From Hysterangium stoloniferum (Eukaryota; Basidiomycota; Agaricomycetes; Hysterangiales; Hysterangiaceae), in contig WHVD01000001.1 of assembly GCA_015178975.1 (NCBI GenBank), positions 3,596,001 through 3,660,000 of the forward strand: a stretch of 64,000 nt of DNA, given 5' to 3'. A model generated the notes under the pieces. It was not told the DNA's origin, searched no databases, and saw nothing but the letters and a program-made list of their open reading frames with translations. Below, one piece after another: positions 53,990-64,000 of the stretch (position 1 is the stretch's first letter; every line of letters starts with the position of its first letter). Both the position numbers and the translations under genes were made by a program.

Positions 53990-54580
53990 TCTCTAGATTC
54001 CGTGCATTTGGAGAGTTGCGTTGAATCTCCTCGCACACCGGAAAATTGTCACCTTAACGCATCCACCTTGTATGATCCTAATTCCTTGTTCATAAACCTT
54101 ACTTCGGAACCTCTTGGGAATCTCACTTTTCAAGCTCTCATAGATTCAGGTTCAACCCATTGTTTTATAGATACAAGTTTTTCCCAAAAAAATCAGTTAA
54201 AAACCTATGCAATAGATCCAATTCTGCTCCGACTCTTTGATGGTACCTCAAACTCCGTAATCTCGCAAGCCTGTGAACTCCAACTTCGGTTGCCATGTGG
54301 AACCTTTCAGACAGTTACGTTTTTTGTAACACAGTTGGACCTGAGTTGCTCCGTGGTTCTAGGACATAACTGGCTCACCCGCTACCATCCGTTGATTGAT
54401 TGGGTATTGGGCAGTATCCATTTCCGAACCCCGTCAGCACCCGATATGACTGGTCCATTTCTGCCTGTTTCGGCAAATATGGCCTCTACAGCACCTCCGG
54501 CCCTAGTGGCAAATCTGAGCTCTCCGCCGCCCGTCTCTCTAATAAACGCCACAGCTTTTATGAGAGCCATCAAGTTAGAC
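53990..54580 (+). pseudogene. Retropepsin of Gypsy-B
   Basis: The polyprotein frame running from 53858 to 55261 contains ALIDSGSTHCFIDTSF with the catalytic D-S-G at 54143-54151, then LRLFDGTSNSVISQACEL and SCSVVLGHNWLTRYHPLIDW. Unlike Gypsy-A1 the active-site glycine is intact. The protease domain itself has no lesion; only its neighbours do. Confidence 0.9.
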
Positions 54581-55189
54581 GGCTCCCGAGCATTTACAGT
54601 CAATCTTAAAGTTGACGAAGTCACCGGTCGCTTTGCATCCCCGGTGGCTGAACCGATCACAGATTTGGAAGGTGTTCCCAAAAAATACCATGAATTTGCA
54701 GATGTATTCAGTAAACAAAAATCAGATCGACTCGCCCCTCACAGGCCTTACGATTTGAAAATTGATATTGAAGATGGTTCACATCCACCCCTAGGCCCAG
54801 TTTATCCTCTCTCGCAGTCCGAATTATCAGCTATCCGAGATTTCTTGGACGAACATTTGGCTATAGGTTTTATCCGACCCTCAAAGTCTCCTTATGGAGC
54901 TCCTGTCCTATTCATTCGGAAAAAAGACGGTTCCCTTCGACTTTGTGTTGACTTTCGAGGACTAAACGCGATCACTCGAAAAGACAAGTACCCATTACCA
55001 CTAATCTCCGATTTACTTGATGCCCCTCGGAAGGCCCGAATCTATACAAAGATAGATCTCAAGCATGCCTATCATTTGGTTCAGATCGCTGAAGGCGACG
55101 AATGGAAAATGGCTTTTTGCACTCGCTATGGCTCCTTTGAATGGTTAGTGATGCCTTTCGGCCTCACCAACGCTCCGTCGGTCTTTCAA

Positions 55190-55217
55190 CGTTTTATCAA
55201 CAACGTTTTATCAACAA
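55190..55217 (+). repeat. 14-bp tandem duplication in Gypsy-B RT
   Basis: CGTTTTATCAACAA occurs twice in a row, shifting the RT frame. Confidence 0.95.
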
Positions 55218-55322
55218 CATTTTTTCCGACCTCCTCGACGTTTTTGTCATTGTGTACTTAGATGACATCCTCATATTCTCCGAAGACCCTACACTTCATG
55301 ACGAACACGTTCGTGAAGTTCT

Positions 55323-55623
55323 TATAAGGGCGACTCTCTAGACCACACTAACTCGCACTATGACTGAGTTGGGGTCCTAGCAGAGGAAATCCGAAGTGAG
55401 TTTATACCTGTCTAATTACATACATGTAGAATACAATATTACTTACCTAGCAGAGGAAATCCAAAGAGAAAAGTCTAAGGAATCCTCGGCTAGCGGGTGA
55501 CTAACTAAAGGTGCAGCTGAGTTTGAAAATGTGATAACAACAAGGTACCCCTCTCAGTCTTTACTTATGAACTATATTAAGGAGAGTCAGAGAAAATGGA
55601 AAACTTAAGATTGTCCCCTGACA
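55323..55623. mobile_element. 301-bp solo-LTR-like insertion, TSD GTTCT
   Basis: It interrupts RT between identical GTTCT copies (55318-55322 and 55624-55628). Its end CCCCTGACA is the inverted match of the start TATAAGGG if the start was TGTNAGGG. The size and 5-bp duplication fit a solo LTR of another family. A motif CCTAGCAGAGGAAATCC occurs twice inside. Confidence 0.8.
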
Positions 55624-56399
55624 GTTCTCCGAAGACTCCAAAAACATGGTCTTTTTGCAAATGGTAAAAAATGTTCTTTTGATGTCGACACAGTTGAATA
55701 TTTAGGGTTTATGATGGGACCTGACGGTCTCCACATGGATGACTCTAAAATTCAAGTCATTCAAGATTGGCCGGAACCCCGAAAGGTTAAGGATATTCAA
55801 TCCTTTTTAGGCTTCGCCAATTTTTATCGTCGTTTCATTCACAACTACTCAAAAATTACCGTTCCGCTCACTCGTCTTACTCGTAAAGACACCCCGTGGA
55901 ATTTCTCCGAAGAATGCCGATCAGCATTCCAGGAATTGAAAAGTGCGTTTACATCTGTCCCTATTTTGTCGCACTGGAAGCCCGACATTCAACTCATCGT
56001 GGAAACTGATGCCTCGGACTATGCGCTTGCTGCGATACTGTCCATTCTGGACACCGATGGTGAAGTACACCCAGTAGCTTTTCTGTCTCACACATTTTCG
56101 GCACCCGAACTCAACTATGACGTTCACGATAAGGAACTACTCGCAATATTTGAAGCTTTCAAGACATGGCAACATTATTTGGAAGGCTCGGCCCACCCGG
56201 TAGATGTTATTACAAACCACAAACATTTAGTTTACTTTTCAACCACAAAACTTCTCACCCGTTGACAAGCTCGATGGTCCGAATACCTCTCTGCTTTCAA
56301 CATGGTAATTCACTTCCGTCCCGGCCGCCTTGGTGGAAAACCCGATGCTATGACTAGATGATGGGACGTCTATCCTAAAAAGGGGAGTAGCGACTATGC

Positions 56400-57611
56400 C
56401 ACAGTTAATCCACATAATTTCAAGCCTATGTTTTCATTGGAACAACTGTCTGCGTCTATCTGAGCCACTTACCTCATTCATCCAGTCTTGCGAAGTGTTA
56501 TCCTTATGGATACCAAAAAATTACATCAAGACATTCTATTGGCAATTCCATTAGACCGAGTCACCAAAGCACACCTCGATAACCCGTCCGACCCCGATCA
56601 ACCCTGATGGTCATTAGACTCACAAGGTTTCATTAGACTTGACAATCGCATTTATGTACCGGACTCCGACACCCTTCGGCCGCGAATCCTACAACATAAG
56701 CACGACCACCCAATCTCGGGACATTTCGGCCTCAATAAAACCCTCTCACTCATTAGAAGAGAATACACATGGCCCAGCATCCGAGATTTTGTTAAGCACT
56801 ATTGTAAATCTTGTACTACGTGTTTACGCTCTAAATCACAGTGACACAAACCATATGGCCTACTCAAACAATTACCAATACCGGAAAAACCTTGGAACTC
56901 AATTTCTATGGATTTCATCGAGCACCTACCGGTATCCAAAGGTCACACAGCAATCCTAGTTGTTGTGGATCGGCTCACAAAGCAAAGTATTTTCATTCCA
57001 ACATATGACACGATAACATCTGTACAGTTAGCTGAATTATTCATCACCCATGTATTTTCCAAGCATGGCGTTCCGTCGCATGTCACATCCGATCACGGAT
57101 CCGAGTTTGTCTCTCACTTCTTTAGGTCACTCGGGAAAGCACTAGACATGAAGCTACACTTCACTTCCGGCTATCACCCGGAAGGCGATGGCCAAACTGA
57201 ACGCATGAATCAAACCTTGGAACAATACATCCGTGTCTATTGCAACTATCAACAAGACAATTGGAAATCATTACTACCGCTAGCCGAATTCACATATAAC
57301 AACGCACCGAATGCCACTACTGGCATCTCGCCTTTCTTCACAAATAAAGGCTACAACCCCAACATCGCAATCCACCCGGAATGCGATCTCACATCCGCCC
57401 GTGCTCAAGACTTTGTTATAAACCTTGATGAGCTACATCAAGAACTTCGTAAAACTATCGCAATGGCTCAAGAACGATACCAATGGTCTGCAGATAAGAA
57501 CCGACTTCCACCTCCTGACTTTAAGATCGGAGACCGAGTATTCGTTAAAGCCGAGTTTTTCCGAACTACTAGACCCTCTCTATCCTATTTTTCATTCAAT
57601 GCCTAATCTAT
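56400..57611 (+). pseudogene. Integrase of Gypsy-B (truncated)
   Basis: A zinc-binding HHCC part (HDHPISGHFGLNKTLSLI ... YCKSCTTC) lies at about 56690-56820 with a TGA soon after. The core has catalytic D at 56911 (MDFIEHLP), D at 57091 (TSDHGSEF) and E at 57199 (GQTERMNQ). The D-to-E spacing of 35 residues is canonical. It ends at FRTTRPSL, where the GPY/F region should begin, at the Helitron junction. The core frame 56908-57606 is open. Confidence 0.92.
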
Positions 57612-59590
57612 CCACACTTCTGAAATTCAATGGTATGGACATGGGCAACTGTTTTACCAAGGTAATTTTTCTTCATAATGAGCTGAAGCAAATGTGCCTT
57701 TTTCAATGCAAAAACACGTGACACTATATCTGGGTAATCAGCAGCAGTTTGCCCTGGAAGAAGTGCTTCAGTTATTTCCCTCCATTTGGGGTTGGCTGTC
57801 ATAGTAATAAACATGCTTGCATTGCCATATTTGCATGATATAGCCAGTGAATCTTGCAAATTTTCCATCATATCCCGACTGCTACCTTGGAAGGTTGCTG
57901 GCAGTATAAATCTACATCCAATTTCATTTGGCTCAGGTAGCTGGTTATTATCCTGTACTGTGAAGGCATCAACCACTTGATGGTACATTTCAGCTTGTAA
58001 AGTGCCTTGATTGTGTCTTATCCATGATAGCCTGCTTTGCTCTGCTGCTGCCCATGCATCTACAATGTATTGCTGAAGCAGTTTTCCACCCCTCAGAATT
58101 GTAGTTGCTTCACCAATTCTTTGAAAGAGTCGATAAGCATAATACTTTATCTGGGAGACTTTTGTCTGCTTTTTCTTCTGCCTATTTTCTGTCACTTGTT
58201 CAGGTTCAAGTTCTTCAGTAATTCCTTGCATCTCATCCTGCTCCATAGCTGGCTCAGGAGGTGGTATAGCATCATCAACTGGAATATCTATTTGCTCAGG
58301 TGGGAGAGGTACAACTTGGGGAACTACTTCAGGTTGAGGAATCACTACCTCTGGGAAGTCAGATATTATCTCCTCAGGAGCTGGTTCAAGGACTTCTGGC
58401 TCTGGAGCAATCTCCTCAATAGCTCCTGGGGCTGGGACTATCTCAGCAGGGAGTGGTTCATTTGCATATGGAATATCCCAGCTCCAGCCTTGCTCTCCTC
58501 TTGGAAAGAATAGTACATAATGGAGTGGAGCATACAAAGGATTAGTTTCAAAGATTCTTCTAAATCCTCCACCCTGATAATTAAGCACAATGTCTCTTCT
58601 ATCAGTAGAAGTACCATCTGCTGGGAGAATGACTGCCAGCTCATCCCCTGTTGGAATGTTGTATCACCTTGGATCTGTATGAGCTTTATATGTCCACCTG
58701 ACCGGGAGCTGAGGAGTGATTGGTTGGTCTCTCAGACGTGTCATAGCTTGTTTATAGATGTGAACAAAAGGATTAAATTCGAACATCATATCCTGTAATC
58801 CAGAAAGGGTTGTAGCATTGATTCTTTTGTCCTGGTTACATGCATACCTATGCTCTAATGCAGCATCTGCTTCATAAAAGTAGAGCTGAGCATAAGAAGG
58901 AATCTGACCCTCATTTGGAATCAGAGCACCATGATTATGTCTAAGTTCCCCATGGAGTTTAAAGACATAAGGACCACATTCCCCATCAAGCAATGACCTG
59001 TCCATTGTAGCACCTAGGGAAGTAAATGCTAAAGCAGAATTATATGCCTGGATATTTCTATGAAACTCTTTAGAATCTGCATCCTCAGGATTCTCTAGTA
59101 GATGATGTAATGGTTGAGGGACATCTTCAAGTATAGGTAATCTGATCTTTCCAGATAGACAACAACTTCCAAAAAGAGGATTGTTATTAGAGGAATGCTG
59201 AATATGCTCTGCCATTCAATGTAATGCATTGCATTTTGAACACAATACAGTCATTGTTCCCAGATAATGTGGCTGCAGCTGTGGATTATCCTCATCAATT
59301 GGGCACCTGGCCAGGGGGAGTGGCCCAGGGGGTCCAGGAGGTGGTGGAACAGGTTCAACAGGCTCAGGAATATGTGGTAATGGTAATGCATCCTCATCCA
59401 TTGGTACAGGAACAATAGGAGGAATAGGAATATGGTCTCAAGGTAAGATAGGAAGAGCAGGAATAATCTGAGGATTCTGGGAGGGTGCCTGTTGTAATGG
59501 AAGGGCAGCTGCCTGAACTTGAAGCAATGCCCCAGGAGGCAACACAGAGTACAATGAGTCCTTTGCCTCTGCTGCAGGGGAGGACATGGT
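57612..59590 (-). pseudogene. Helitron Rep protein, N-terminal part (copy H2)
   Basis: Minus-strand reading from a proline-rich leader (59590-59290) gives LGTMTVLCSKCNALH with a cysteine pair. After a frameshift near 59215 it continues with NNNPLFGSCCLSGKIRLP, AYNSALAFTSLGATMD and GPYVFKLHGELRHNHGALIP, then after a stop VLNYQGGGFRRIFETNPLYA, YVLFFPRGEQGWSW, a P/E-rich insert, and FITMTANPKWREITEALLPG. It stops at IEFQKCG, just before the catalytic HxH motif, at the Gypsy-B junction. This is the Helitron_like_N region of rolling-circle transposases. It lacks the catalytic core and helicase. Confidence 0.88.
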
Positions 59591-60962
59591 CAAAATGATG
59601 GCAAACAATCTGTGAAGTTGAAACCCAGACTCTATGCGACTGGCTTCTGTGAGGCACATGTGCCACTGGCAGTCATCTTCAAGCAAACCACGTGCAACAC
59701 AGGCTTGCTGAAATGTGGGATAAGTCTCCCCCTGAAAAGTCCTGAGTTGTTCAAATGAGGTGGCACCTTTGACAACAGTGAGCAAAGTATGGAGGTGGAA
59801 TCTTTCCCCACTGGCAATATTGACAAAATGAATGCACCCTATGGAAAAACCACTTTGACGTGGCTTCCATGATTTCTTCTTGGGGACATGTGTGAAATAC
59901 TCAGGAAAGTCCATATAAAATGTATCCTGGGCATGCTGTCCATTATAACCAATGAGACCCTTGGCATTAGCTTCAAAATAAGCCAAGAGAGTTGTCCCTG
60001 AATGCTCTGCCTTTTGTAAAGCCTCAGCAGGACCTTGATCACCATCAAAAAGTACAGTGTTTTCCCCAGGAAGATGGACCCCAAGTGTCATTACTGCAGG
60101 AACCTGGGTGTGGAGTTCATTACGCATTAATCGCCAGACAGATTCATCTGCACTGGCATAACATGCATCAAGGTACTGTTGAATTTCATCTGGTGTCTTT
60201 CCAAATTCCATAGTTGTACGATCATGGCCCTTATAACAGTATTTATGCATGTACTTCATTGACCTATTGGTAAAGGTCAACTCTACATGGATGTGGCATT
60301 CAAAGGTGAGAATCAAAATGGGGGAGTAAGGGACAACATGTCTGTTGTCATATGTAAACTTGGGAGTTTCATAAACCCTTCCATTGTTGGGGTGATGGCA
60401 TGTTGGATAGCCTTCCTCATTGACAATAGTGGCTTCACACCAATCCTTTGGATAGTGTTTACTGCATTCTTTATCTACCATGCAGGCAGCATTTGGATGA
60501 TCAGTTACACAGGGACCATGGGTCATGAGTTGACCTACTAAATTAAACAGTCTGGGATGTGTTTCAGGATCTGGAAAACAGGCAGAAACGATGGAGTCGA
60601 CATCTTCTGGTGTCCTTGGCTTATTCTGGTCATCAAACCATATAAGGCAGTGCATGTGTGGAAGACCACACTTTTGGAATTCAATGACATGGATATGGGC
60701 TACTGTTCTACCAAAGATGTGGTACTCTGTGATCATCTTGAGCAACTTAGCCTTCTTGGCAGCAAAGACCCTGGAGACTAAATCAGGATGATCAGCTGGA
60801 GTCTGGCCAGGAAGCAATTTATCAGTAACCTCCTTCCACTTGGGATTGGCTGTCATGGTGATGAAGCAGCTGGCATTACCATACTTTCGTGCAATTGCTA
60901 ATGAATTTTGCAAACTTTGTCTCATATCCCTTGAACTGCCAGTAAATGTAGAAGGGAGTATC
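59590..60962 (-). pseudogene. Helitron Rep catalytic region (copy H1)
   Basis: The long minus-strand frame begins ILPSTFTGSSRDMRQSLQNS at 60960 and contains FITMTANPKWKEV, the HxH box GLPHMHCLIWFDD (about 60670-60635), and the tyrosine motif KYMHKYCYKGHDRTTMEF (about 60250). These are the nicking motifs of rolling-circle Rep enzymes. It goes on through VHLPGENTVLFDG and GFSIGCIHFVNIASGERFHL to GFQLHRLFAIIL near 59600, where it passes into the leader of copy H2 without a stop until 59438. The N-terminus is cut by LTR-A at 60963 and the Pif1-type helicase is missing. H1 and H2 overlap in about 90 residues and differ at about a third of them, so they come from two Helitron families. Confidence 0.9.
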
Positions 60963-61704
60963 TGTTAGGATATATACAGGGTGGATTTCTGGAGAAACCC
61001 GCAGAATATCCAGCAGGACTTGGCTTCAGCTTATAGGCTGCACCCTCACTAGATCGTGTTGTCCAATTTCAGACGGGCAGACGGGAATCCCAGGCAGTCC
61101 AGGTGGAGGTCATGGGCCAAGGGGTCATAGGTTGGAGGTTGTGGGTTGTGAGTCGAGATAGGTGAGAGAGATAGATGTGCCAAAGCCCGTGGGCTCCGAC
61201 TAGTGTGAGCAGTGTAATTCAAGTAGGAGTTTAGAGTGGAAAATGTATTAGATTACTGGGGGGAATCTAAGCCAATTTTCTGACTGGATTGTATGTACAA
61301 CATCTGCCAGTTTGAATAGACTGTGGAGTAAATGTCATACTGAATCCAGTAATGATGAAATGAAATGAGCAAAACATAAAATGGGAAAAGTAAACACCAA
61401 ATTGGTGTTAGGAACGGGATGGAACAGAGTGGAGTCCAAATAGTGACAAATCATAAACCATAATGGGAAACGGAGCAGAAGCAGAGTCCAAATTGTGACA
61501 GGTTATTTAACTAAAACAGGAACGGGGCTCTGTTAGAGAGGTGACGGTTTTTCTGAATGGGGTCCAGTGACTGACGCGTGGGACAAGGTTGGATATAGAC
61601 AGAGATGGAGTCCAGTGAGTATTCCAGTGACTGAAACACAATGTAATGAAGATGAATGTAGCCGAGTCTGACATACGGAGTCCGGTGGGAATTCTGGTAA
61701 TCTG
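60963..61704 (-). mobile_element. LTR of Gypsy-A2 (family A), truncated
   Basis: TGTTAGGATATATAC at 60963 is the outer terminus in reverse. The LTR runs to 61704 (GGTAATCTG) and lacks its last 120 or so bases, being joined to the end of the RNase H coding region. It borders the Helitron Rep copy H1. Confidence 0.9.
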
Positions 61705-63610
61705 CCCCTCTTTAGGATAGACATCCCATCGTCTAGTTAAAGCATCAGGTTTGCTGCTGAGATGGCCAGGTCGAAAGTGGATAATCATGTTGAAGGCAGA
61801 TAGATATTCAGACCAGTGGGCCTGCTGGTTGGTCAAAAGCTTTGTGGTAGAAAGGTATTCCAGGTTTTTGTGATCTGTTACAACGTCAATAGGAGTTCCC
61901 AAGCCTTCCAAATAGTGTCACCACACTTGAAAGCTGAAAAAACTGCCAGGAGTTCCTTATCATAAATGTCATAGTTGAGCTCTGCTCTGGTGAAAGTCTG
62001 GGACAGAAACGCCACGGGGTGGACTTCTCTGTCAGAGTCCTGGATAGACAGAATGGCTCCAAGTGCATAATCCGAGGTGTCCATTTCGACAATGAGCGGG
62101 AAGTCCAGTTTCCAATGCGACAGAATAGGAGCTGAAGAAAAAGAATTTTTTAAAAGATTGAAAGCTTTTTGACACTTATCATTAAAATTCCATGGAGTAT
62201 CCTTACACCTAAGATGGGTAAGGGGTACCGTGATGTCGGAATATCCATGGATAAACCATTGGTAAAAATTGGCAAATCCAAGGAAGGATTGTATATCTTT
62301 AACTTTTCGGGGTTCAGGCCAATCTTTGATGACTTGCACTTTAGTTTCATCCATGCGGAGTCCGTTGGGTTCCATAATGAAACCTAGGTATTCCACAGAG
62401 TCTGTGTCAAAAGTACATTTTTTTCCATTCGCAAATAAACCATGTTGTCTGAGTCTCTGGAGAACTTCACGGACTTGTTTGTCGTGTTCCGTGGGATTCT
62501 CGGAGTAGATAAGAATGTCGTCCAAGTAAACAATAATGCATACATCGAGCATGTCAAAGAAAATGTCATTGATAAAATGCTGAAAAACAGACGGAGCATT
62601 GGTGAGTCCAAAGGGCATCACCAACCACTCGAAGGCCCCATAGCTGGTTCTAAAAGTGGTTTTCCATTCATCACCCGCCGTGATCCAGACCAAATGATAG
62701 GCGTGCTTGAGATCTATTTTGGTGTAAATCCAGGCATTCCACGGAGTATCGAGCAGATCAGATATGAGGGGGAGTGGATACTTATCCTTTTTGGTGACAA
62801 CATTGAGTCCTCTAAAATCAACACATAGTCCAAGTGTGAAGAGTGGTATAAGTTCTGACTGTTCTATATACAGAGAAATGAGTAGAATGGGAGGAAGATG
62901 ATTCGAGTGGAGGCCTCAACTGCTATAGTTCAAGGCCTGAAGTGTTAGATATTTCAGATATTGCTACCTATGTGGTAGCTGACATGTTACCCTGATCACC
63001 GCTCGTAGTAGACCTAGTTTATGTCTTACGAGTGGTGGTTCTTGGGTAAAAGTGTGTCTGAGTTTCATTTGGTGCCGAGTGCACCCACAAGTATACACAA
63101 TGCTTCAAACTAATGAAATGATGCAATATTCAAAGAATATAAAAGATAGAAAAATATGAATAGAATGTGTAAAATATAAATAAAATAAAAGGAGTGTTTT
63201 ACCACAATGAAACTGTGGTAAAAGCATACTCCTCACACTAAGGTATCCATCCTTTTTTCTGACAAACAGAACAGGTGCTCCAAAGGAGACTTTGAGGGTC
63301 TGATAAAACCTATGGACAAATGTTCATCCAGGAAATCGCGGATTGTGGAAAGTTCCATGGATGAGAGTAGATAGATATGTCCTAGGGGTGGCTGGGCACC
63401 ATCTCCGAGATCGATTTTAAGTCGTATTCTGTGGGATGGAAGCCAGTCAGCTTTCCATTTGCTAAAAACATCTGCAAAGTCATGATATTTCTCCGGGGAC
63501 GCCTTCTAGGTCAGTGGCTTGCTCAGATTCGGATACTGGGGTTAAAAAACGTCCAGTTGCTTCATTAATTTTTAAGTTGATAGTGAACGCCTGGGACCCT
63601 GTCATGTATT
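61705..63610 (-). mobile_element. Gypsy-A2: internal fragment on the minus strand
   Basis: Contains the protease-RT linker (63610-63480), RT and RNase H. Gag, protease core and integrase are absent. A 403-bp solo LTR is inserted at 62835-63237. Most similar to Gypsy-A1, with fewer stops in RT. Confidence 0.9.
61705..63610 (-). pseudogene. Reverse transcriptase and RNase H of Gypsy-A2
   Basis: From 63600 downward: [19 protein letters not shown], a shifted linker, FGAPVLFVRKKDGYL (interrupted at 63237/62835), then an open frame from 62693 with [18 protein letters not shown], the intact catalytic [33 protein letters not shown] and VEMDTSDYALGAILSIQ. A deletion near 61915 shifts RNase H, which resumes in 61911-61730 ([20 protein letters not shown], then [14 protein letters not shown]). 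The CGA at 61729-61731 is intact here, unlike in A1 and B. Confidence 0.9.
62835..63237. mobile_element. 403-bp solo LTR, TSD CCAAG/CTAAG
   Basis: TGTGAAGAG at one end and its inverted match CTCCTCACA at the other, with CCAAG (62830-62834) and CTAAG (63238-63242), a 5-bp duplication with one transition. Removing it restores the RT frame KKDGYLGLCVDF. A pair of inverted segments TTTTACCACA/TGTGGTAAAA near 63198-63223 forms a hairpin. Confidence 0.9.
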
Positions 63611-63840
63611 TCAAAGGTTTTTTCTATTTTTCACAATTTCCCCAAAATGAAATTCTTAACAAAGGCTTTTAAATGTACTTATATTGTGATTATAAAATTT
63701 TACAATATTCTCTTGATTTATATTGAATTTATGTAATTTATTTTGCATTTTTATCTTATAAATTGAGGGAGCTATGAAATTTCTACCGTTTATTCTTTTT
63801 TAACTAATATATCTTCAAACCAGCCACCTGGCGCTTATTT
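63611..63840. other. AT-rich spacer
   Basis: No feature was recognised; very AT-rich. Confidence 0.4.
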
Positions 63841-63975
63841 GTCACAATGAGTGACAGTCATCACAATGAGTGACAGTCATTACAACAAGTGACAATCGTC
63901 ACAAAAGCGTGCGACAGTCACAAGGGTGCACGACAGTCACAAAAGGCATGTGACAGTCACAAGGTGCGATGGGTG
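63841..63975. repeat. About 19-bp minisatellite at the window end
   Basis: Degenerate tandem units of TCACAATGAGTGACAGTCA, later CACAAGGGTGCACGACAGT. Array continuation beyond the window is possible. Confidence 0.85.
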
Positions 63976-64000
63976 TCACATGCGCACTAGCACGGGAATA

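Larger units (their letters stand above)
54581..56390 (+). pseudogene. Reverse transcriptase and RNase H of Gypsy-B
   Basis: RT motifs are [73 protein letters not shown] and [13 protein letters not shown] at about 55250-55290. A 14-bp tandem duplication at 55190-55217 shifts the frame before the YLDD box, and a 301-bp LTR splits the palm at 55323. RNase H follows in the frame 55711-56265 with VETDASDYALAAIL and DKELLAIFEAFKTWQHYLEG. Stops at 56263 and 56359 correspond to CGA codons. All catalytic residues are present. Confidence 0.92.
52648..57611 (+). mobile_element. Gypsy-B: nearly complete Ty3/gypsy internal region
   Basis: Gag, CCHC knuckle, PR, RT, RNase H and IN follow in order on the plus strand. 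Visible lesions are TGA stops at 53589, 53841, 56263 and 56359, a 14-bp tandem duplication at 55190-55217, and a 301-bp LTR insertion at 55323-55623. The element is cut after the integrase core at about 57611 by Helitron-derived DNA, so the GPY/chromodomain end and the 3' LTR are missing. Confidence 0.93.

Noticed and set aside
58037-58513. Plus-strand 158-aa ORF in the Helitron region
   Set aside because: Shadow of the minus-strand Rep coding sequence, which has clear family motifs.
63841-63975. Telomeric or subtelomeric repeat at the window end
   Set aside because: The unit (about 19 bp, GTCACAATGAGTGACA type) is not a telomere repeat such as TTAGGG.

Overview
The window is fungal nuclear DNA, most likely from an agaricomycete basidiomycete with a transposon-swollen genome. 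The evidence is short introns of 51-64 bp, chromodomain-bearing Ty3/gypsy elements, copia elements with basidiomycete-style zinc knuckles, Helitron Rep fragments, and a PKL-type kinase-like gene family. The species cannot be named from the sequence. There is no bacterial-type operon, rRNA or CRISPR array.

Layout. 1-4640: a gypsy integrase end, a truncated LTR (family A) and the decayed element Gypsy-A1. 4776-7346: broken exons of an unidentified minus-strand gene. 8443-12910: a minus-strand copia element (Copia-D) split by a solo LTR-A. 13290-13851: a fragment of a kinase-like gene. 16080-19870: a 5'-truncated LINE carrying two tRNA-like SINE insertions and a complete 1997-bp LTR element without a recognisable polymerase. 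20080-21150: kinase-like gene copy 2. 21455-22326: an 872-bp fold-back element. 22330-26836: a small island of host-type genes, namely an uncharacterised 200-aa protein, an eIF5-mimic/BZW W2-domain protein with eight exons, and a signal-peptide plus membrane protein. 28500-31498: the 3' end of a chromovirus (chromodomain, an antisense gag-like ORF, polypurine tract, LTR-E). 31500-44213: copia remnants, MITEs, a possible copia-type LTR with heat-shock-element-like repeats, and nested LTR-A and LTR-B copies. 45280-46344: kinase-like gene copy 1. 46470-49060: Copia-C copy 2 with a MITE inside its integrase. 49236-51925: minisatellites invaded by LTRs. 51926-57611: Gypsy-B, the best preserved element, with a 5' LTR, gag, PR, RT, RNase H and IN. 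57612-60962: two truncated Helitron Rep genes. 60963-63610: Gypsy-A2 on the minus strand. 63841-63975: a short minisatellite.

The host genes do not form a pathway. The main content is a stratigraphy of nested insertions, many datable by perfect 5-bp target-site duplications (TSDs), and the repeated C-to-T / G-to-A loss of arginine CGA codons in gypsy genes. The strongest candidates for something undescribed are the small LTR element at 17102-19098, the covarying hairpin repeats next to a heat-shock-element cluster at 39126-39712, and the MITE families with reconstructable empty sites. All names (LTR-A, Copia-C and so on) are local labels used here; no database was searched.
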